From DAIOEK01 sp964648485 (GTDB lineage: Bacteria > Chloroflexota > Anaerolineae > Anaerolineales > Anaerolineaceae), in contig CAZYOF010000002.1 of assembly GCA_964648485.1 (NCBI GenBank), forward strand, positions 1-64,000: DNA of 64,000 nucleotides, read 5' to 3'. A program made the translations under genes and the position numbers. Positions 59,755-64,000 of this stretch are shown here, piece after piece (the stretch's first letter is position 1; each line of letters begins with the position of its first letter). Below the pieces are notes generated by a model, which worked only from the letters and a program-made list of their open reading frames with translations, searched no databases and had not been told where the DNA came from.

Positions 59755-62082
59755 ATGAGAACCTGGAAAATTATCATTACCACAGCAGTAATCACGATAT
59801 TCTTCATCTCTGTAGTGGCTATCGTGGCTGCCGCTTTAGGAATAAATACAATAGCTCGTAGAGACCAAATGCGGGAAGATTATGTCCCTCCGGAAGTGAT
59901 TGTTTCTTCTCCACCCGCCGGGTCGGAACATCCCGCCGGAATGGTTGTGGAAGTTTCTGCTTCCGCATTGGGATATTTTCCAATCGGTCGGGTTGAATTA
60001 TGGTTGGATGGCGTGTTAATGGAAAGCAGAAGTAGTGATACGCCTGAGGGGATCACGCCGTTTTATGTTGACTTTGGTCTAGTGATCCCAGAGGGCACAC
60101 ACAATATTGTCGTGAGAGCGATTAATTCAAAGGGAGTGGTGGGTCAAAGTTTACCATTTAATATATTTGGTGTCCCGGCAAATGCTGATGAAATACCATC
60201 CATTGTAATTTCTGCTGAAGAAGGAGAAACGGTGGATGACCTGGCGAAGAAAACCGGGTTGGAAAAAGATGATATTCTGGCTGCCGATCCTGCCATTGCC
60301 GGTGGAATACCACCCGGTGGGAAGCTGGTTATCGTCCCGGTGCCAGAAGAAAAGAACAAACAACAGATAAAGCCGAATAATCCTCCCCAGAATCAACCTG
60401 CACCCAAACCTCCTGCGGGAGGAACTGAGATGAAGGTTAAGGATATCCCCGGTTTTGGATTTATTGTTTCGCCGCCACCGGCAGCTCCATCCAACTTAAC
60501 CATGGAAACTGATTCATGTTGGATTCAGCTTAAATGGAATGACAATGCCACCAATGAAACAAGTTATAGAGTCTGGCGATCAAGCCCCGGCACTATGCCC
60601 ACAAAAGTGGTGGAGTTGAAATCATTCCCGGGAACAGGATTAGCCAAATATCAATTCGCGGCTCCTTTTGCAGGGATCTTTAATGTATGGGTGGAAGCTG
60701 TAAATCTGGGAGGAACCCAAGCCAGCAACACTCTCACCGTCAATACAATGACATGCGGGGCTACGGATTCTGATGAATACCAGATGGAGGTAATCGGGAT
60801 GCATAGCATATTATCCCCGGAGAAATCATACTGCTATGTGTCACTCGACAATCATCCGGATGTTCGGATTCCAAAAGATGAAAACAGTTTTATCCAGCTG
60901 GTACAGGGTGAGCTAAACATCAGCGATTGGGCGGCGGGAAGTAATAAGTTTGTATTTAACCAAACTTACGATAACATACTCATAGCGATGGAATGCTGGG
61001 GATGGCAGGAAGGATCACTCAATCATATTGGGAATATTGAATCTACTGAGATAAAGAAATCTGATTGGGTTGGGAACAAAATTACTCTATTTAACAACAA
61101 GGAAAATCCAACTTTTTCGATTGATCTTACCATCAAACCATTGTCATCCGATTCAGACTCAATTTCATCCAATCCGAATGCCGGCCAGTTAAGCTCCATC
61201 CTTTCCTCCTCAGCGGAATCTGCATTTAATTCTGACCCATCCATTCCGATTCCAAACAATATGAGATTGGAACGTTATGGATCAGCAGATGGAAACGCGA
61301 GCGACATAGAAGAGTATGAATACTTTTGGGAGCGAACGCTTAAATGGGATATGCAAGGAGATAAATCGAAAGTAAACGGCTATGCCATTTACTTAAATGG
61401 CAATCCTTACAAAATAGTAGAGGGAGCCAGTGCGGGAGAGACGCAGGTAAAGCTCCCAACTACCTGTGGACAGAAATTGAGCTGGCGGGTCGCTGCTTAT
61501 TCTGGTCAGGGGCAATCGGCACTGAGCAACCCGGTAGAAGAGATCTTGCCTCCATGTAACTCATATATCTCGGTGCATTTTGAAGCGGTAACTGTGGAGT
61601 GCCTTTCAGACGGGTGGGGAGTGTGCGGGAATATTGCCGGGCAAAAATTATATGACTCGGCTGAGTTGTATTACTATTTGAGTGTTGGAAAATTTAATTC
61701 GGGGAAAATTACGCAATACTTCTACTGGGGAGATAGTAATTTCCATCCGGCGCTCTCTGTCGGACGTTATGAATTCAAGGATCTGGGCAACCTGTATGTA
61801 AAGGGTGGAAAGTATAAATCCGCCGACACACTGGTTATCCCGGTAAGTTCAAATACTGTTTCGTTTGATGTTGAAGTGGAACTCTGGGACTACGATTCAG
61901 AATCTGACAATGACCTTTTACTTCATCATAAAGAGGGCTATGATTGGGATCAAGAAAAGCTTGAATACTTCAGAAAGAATTGCGGAATCTATGAACAAGT
62001 CCGTAAGATGAATGATTCCGCTGATATTTGGCTTTTTTACACTGTGGATGTTTTTCCGAACAACTGTGGATCCAAGCCTTAA
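59755..62082 (+). CDS. Membrane-anchored multi-domain surface protein (LysM-like and FN3-like regions)
   Basis: A protein of 775 residues from the ATG at 59755 with AAGGAG 6 bases upstream; an ATG 33 bases earlier is unlikely. An N-terminal helix (about 5-30) anchors it. An Ig-like region (about 45-145) is followed by a LysM-like stretch (about 155-205: GETVDDLAKKTGLEKDDI and GGKLVIVPV), a Pro/Gln linker, an FN3-like domain (about 240-330, WIQLKWNDNATNETSYRVWR), a middle region of unknown fold, another FN3-like domain (about 540-600) and a beta-rich end. It is the largest gene in the window and likely binds peptidoglycan. Confidence 0.7.
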   Translation: MRTWKIIITTAVITIFFISVVAIVAAALGINTIARRDQMREDYVPPEVIVSSPPAGSEHPAGMVVEVSASALGYFPIGRVELWLDGVLMESRSSDTPEGITPFYVDFGLVIPEGTHNIVVRAINSKGVVGQSLPFNIFGVPANADEIPSIVISAEEGETVDDLAKKTGLEKDDILAADPAIAGGIPPGGKLVIVPVPEEKNKQQIKPNNPPQNQPAPKPPAGGTEMKVKDIPGFGFIVSPPPAAPSNLTMETDSCWIQLKWNDNATNETSYRVWRSSPGTMPTKVVELKSFPGTGLAKYQFAAPFAGIFNVWVEAVNLGGTQASNTLTVNTMTCGATDSDEYQMEVIGMHSILSPEKSYCYVSLDNHPDVRIPKDENSFIQLVQGELNISDWAAGSNKFVFNQTYDNILIAMECWGWQEGSLNHIGNIESTEIKKSDWVGNKITLFNNKENPTFSIDLTIKPLSSDSDSISSNPNAGQLSSILSSSAESAFNSDPSIPIPNNMRLERYGSADGNASDIEEYEYFWERTLKWDMQGDKSKVNGYAIYLNGNPYKIVEGASAGETQVKLPTTCGQKLSWRVAAYSGQGQSALSNPVEEILPPCNSYISVHFEAVTVECLSDGWGVCGNIAGQKLYDSAELYYYLSVGKFNSGKITQYFYWGDSNFHPALSVGRYEFKDLGNLYVKGGKYKSADTLVIPVSSNTVSFDVEVELWDYDSESDNDLLLHHKEGYDWDQEKLEYFRKNCGIYEQVRKMNDSADIWLFYTVDVFPNNCGSKP

Positions 62083-62174
62083 TATGGGAGAATGGTCGGT
62101 TTACTCTTTTTCTCGATAATTTCAGTACTGATAGATTATCACTGATGATTTTTCCTCTATAGAGTATTTTTAAA

Positions 62175-62214
62175 ATATGTAATGATTGTGATTACATATG
62201 GATGTTTGTATAAT
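62175..62214 (+). promoter_or_regulatory. Promoter and 9-bp operator upstream of the GDPD gene
   Basis: The inverted repeat ATATGTAAT (62175-62183), 7-nt spacer, ATTACATAT (62191-62199) overlaps a -35 TTGTGA (62186-62191); TATAAT at 62209-62214 is 17 bases further. A repressor bound here would block transcription of the phosphodiesterase gene. The 194 bases between the two genes show nothing else. Confidence 0.6.
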
Positions 62215-62276
62215 GGTTGGTGTTCTGCGCAGATGACTGGCAGTATATATTGCAAATTTAACCAAAAGATAGCTTT

Positions 62277-63242
62277 ATGGTAAACATCTATAAAAGAATC
62301 CTCGTACCCATTCTCGTATTAATCCTCCTGGCAGGATGTTCGCCTGTTGATACCATCCAAACCAAACCTGATACTGGAAACCAAGATATGACCAAACCAT
62401 CTGAAAATGAATCACAAGAATCCAAAGCACTGCCCCTGATCATCGCGCACCGGGGCGCGCGCAGCCTGGCCCCCGAGAACACCATTGCCGCGGCTAAAAA
62501 AGCGCTGGAGATAGGTGCCGACTTGTGGGAGCTGGATGTGGCTGTAACCTCTGACAATGAACTGATTGTGGTTCACGATGACACTCTCAACCGAACCTGC
62601 GATGTGGCAGAGAAATTCCCCAAGAAAATACCCTGGAATGTGTGGGACTTCACGCTGGAAGAAGTTAAAACGCTTGATTGCGGCACCTGGTTTATCAACA
62701 CTGACCCATTCGAGCAAATTGAAAAAGGGAATGTGACCGAGGCAGAGACGAATTCTTACCGGGGTGAGAAGATGCCCACCCTGCGAGAAGCCATCGCGTT
62801 TACACATGAAAATAATTGGCGGGTGAACATCGAATTGAAAGATCAACTGTTGGATAAATTTGATCATGTCATTGTTGAAAAAACCGTAGCGCTGGTGGAG
62901 GAATTCGGCATGGATGATGGCAAGCAGGTTGTGATTTCTTCCTTCAACCATGACTACCTGAAAATGGTACGGGATATTAATCCAAACATCCCGGTGCAGG
63001 TTCTTACCAGTGAGAAGATAGATAATCCATCTGATTATCTGAAAGGGATTGGTACAGACAGTTTGAATCCGCGGGTGACGGTTTGGAGCCCGGCAGAACT
63101 GGAAAGAATGACCCGCGAGGGCATTCGATTTAATATCTGGACTGTGAACGATCCGGTGAAGATGAAGGAATTGATTGCTGTTCCTGTAGCGGGAATTTTC
63201 ACCGATTATCCGCAAATTTTAAAAGAATTGCTTTATCCATAG
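62277..63242 (+). CDS. Glycerophosphodiester phosphodiesterase lipoprotein
   Basis: A protein of 321 residues. The signal ends at a lipobox with Cys21 (LLAGCS). Catalytic His57 in HRGARSLAPENT, the Glu/Asp metal set in LWELDVAVTSDNELIVVHDDTLNRT, and YFTDYP-type ending (IFTDYPQIL) are typical of the family. Releases glycerol-3-phosphate from glycerophosphodiesters outside the cell. An 80-residue insertion around FEQIEKGNVTEAETNSYRG is mild. No ribosome site is visible before the ATG. Confidence 0.93.
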   Translation: MVNIYKRILVPILVLILLAGCSPVDTIQTKPDTGNQDMTKPSENESQESKALPLIIAHRGARSLAPENTIAAAKKALEIGADLWELDVAVTSDNELIVVHDDTLNRTCDVAEKFPKKIPWNVWDFTLEEVKTLDCGTWFINTDPFEQIEKGNVTEAETNSYRGEKMPTLREAIAFTHENNWRVNIELKDQLLDKFDHVIVEKTVALVEEFGMDDGKQVVISSFNHDYLKMVRDINPNIPVQVLTSEKIDNPSDYLKGIGTDSLNPRVTVWSPAELERMTREGIRFNIWTVNDPVKMKELIAVPVAGIFTDYPQILKELLYP

Positions 63243-63279
63243 TTTTAAAGGTCTACCAAACCCGAATTGTCAGAATAAC

Positions 63280-63310
63280 AACAGGCAGCCTGTAGGCTGC
63301 CTGTTATCTT
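63280..63310. terminator. Terminator between convergent genes
   Basis: An 11-bp perfect stem, AACAGGCAGCC with GGCTGCCTGTT, loop TGTA. It lies between the GDPD gene and the convergent binding-protein gene. Confidence 0.8.
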
Positions 63311-63334
63311 GTATCTGATAATTAGAGGGTTGGG

Positions 63335-64000
63335 TTACTGCAAGCCCATGGAAAGGTTATATTCCACGATTGCATCGGTTACCGTCTTTGCTGCTTTATC
63401 GAGTGCTTCCTGCGGTGTTGCAGAACCGGCAATCACCTCTTCGATGGCGCCTTCAATGGTCTGGCGGGCGGTGGGGAATACACCTATGAGCCCACCATTG
63501 GTGACCCGGTTGTTCGGTGCAGCATGAAGCTGATCGATAGCGGTTGTGAATGGCGGATATTTTGCCATCCATTCAGTGGCGAGAGCTTCATCGTAAGCGG
63601 CTTTGCGGATCGGGAAGTAACCGGACATGGTCTGCCAGTAAGCCTGCTGGGGAGCAGAAGCCATGAATTTAATAAATTCCCAACCGCAGGCTTTTTCTGC
63701 TTCGGGGCGATCTTTGAGCAGCCAGAGAGAACCACCACCAATTACTGTACCCGAAGTTTGGTATGCTTCTTCATTTGGGCGCGGCAGGTAGCCGGTACCG
63801 ATTTCGAATTTACCGGCTGTGCTGTCCATCATACCGCGCAGGACTGCAGTTGAATCGATGAACATTCCAATTTGACCGGCAAGGAACGCGTTACGGGTAT
63901 CCACAGTCGGGCGACCAAAGTTGGTGGTAATGCCTTCATCAAGGTTGGCTTTCCACCATTCTAGGATGGCTACACCTTCGGGGCTGTTGAAGGTTGCTTC
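63335..64000 (-). CDS. Extracellular sugar-binding protein of an ABC transporter (partial, C-terminal part)
   Basis: Open to the window edge; 222 codons visible. The C-terminal family-1 solute-binding pattern is clear: FLAGQIGMFIDSTAVLRGMM, GGGSLWLLKDRPEAEKACGWEFIKFMASAPQQAYWQTMSGYFPIRKAA, ending ATPQEALDKAAKTVTDAIVEYN. Probably UgpB/MalE-like carbohydrate uptake; substrate unknown. The start and the permease genes must lie beyond the right edge. Confidence 0.88.
   Translation of the reverse strand, partial: EATFNSPEGVAILEWWKANLDEGITTNFGRPTVDTRNAFLAGQIGMFIDSTAVLRGMMDSTAGKFEIGTGYLPRPNEEAYQTSGTVIGGGSLWLLKDRPEAEKACGWEFIKFMASAPQQAYWQTMSGYFPIRKAAYDEALATEWMAKYPPFTTAIDQLHAAPNNRVTNGGLIGVFPTARQTIEGAIEEVIAGSATPQEALDKAAKTVTDAIVEYNLSMGLQ

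Noticed and set aside
62412..63215. Long minus-strand ORF (267 aa)
   Set aside because: Antisense to the well-supported phosphodiesterase gene.
1..64000. Insertion sequences, prophage or restriction/defence systems
   Set aside because: No transposase, integrase, phage structural, restriction or toxin-antitoxin protein was recognised in the window.

Overview
The window is a bacterial chromosome segment with no rRNA or phage genes and no transposase. It is mostly moderately AT-rich, with Shine-Dalgarno starts of the AGGAGG type and sigma70-like promoters. TGA is used as an ordinary stop (for example at the end of the aminotransferase gene at 7.8 kb), so the code is standard. The gene styles (many lipoproteins with Pro/Thr/Glu-rich linkers, DUF4173, DUF92, bacterial-PH and DUF4013 membrane proteins, and a CarH-like regulator) suggest a Chloroflexota member, probably Anaerolineae. 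That placement is an inference from protein style, because no marker gene was searched.

Layout. 0-9.6 kb: a hydrolase remnant, a lipoprotein, tRNA-Lys, a DUF4173 membrane protein, a response regulator/histidine kinase pair, and an aminotransferase - PH-domain - DUF92 run. 9.8-15.7 kb: moaA, a sugar epimerase, a 3-methyladenine glycosylase, a peroxiredoxin-glutaredoxin fusion with in-frame UGA at its catalytic position, a PglD-like acetyltransferase, a bactofilin, a degenerate CPBP protein and a YgbA-like protein. 15.8-23.2 kb: proS, an FAD/FAD/DUF1667 oxidoreductase trio, and a CarH-like B12 photoreceptor repressor. 24-27.4 kb: a 2-oxo acid dehydrogenase E1alpha-E1beta-E2 operon. 28.5-31.6 kb: a minus-strand cluster of poorly known genes.

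32.4-41.4 kb is a phosphate/polyphosphate block. A PhoP/PhoB-type box array with 11-bp spacing precedes pstS-pstC-pstA-pstB-phoU. The same run continues into two coupled thymidylate-kinase-like genes, the second with Arg in place of the Walker A Lys, and ends at a terminator. A separate CHAD - metallophosphoesterase - stand-alone Ppx-type HD operon follows. 41.5-43.4 kb: three small heat-shock genes, then a tRNA-Gln pair preceded by a strong promoter, a 24-codon ORF with five Gln codons in eight, and an intrinsic terminator. This arrangement is a candidate attenuator controlling tRNA genes.

43.4-50.5 kb: a UbiA prenyltransferase, a GH1 glycosidase, WD40 and lipoprotein genes, and a thiolase. 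50.6-56.6 kb is compositionally mosaic: a GC-richer MFS/ArsR pair, tRNA-Asn followed by a tandem array built from its 3' end, two AT-rich orphan membrane proteins, then a GC-richer stand-alone E2-type acyltransferase and a DUF3795 protein. 56.7-64 kb: three large exported proteins, a GDPD lipoprotein and the C-terminal part of a sugar-binding protein that runs off the window.

The strongest leads are the UGA-containing peroxiredoxin (12.6-13.3 kb), the Gln-rich leader ahead of the tRNA-Gln genes (43.0-43.4 kb), and the paired kinase-like genes in the Pho operon (37.5-38.9 kb).
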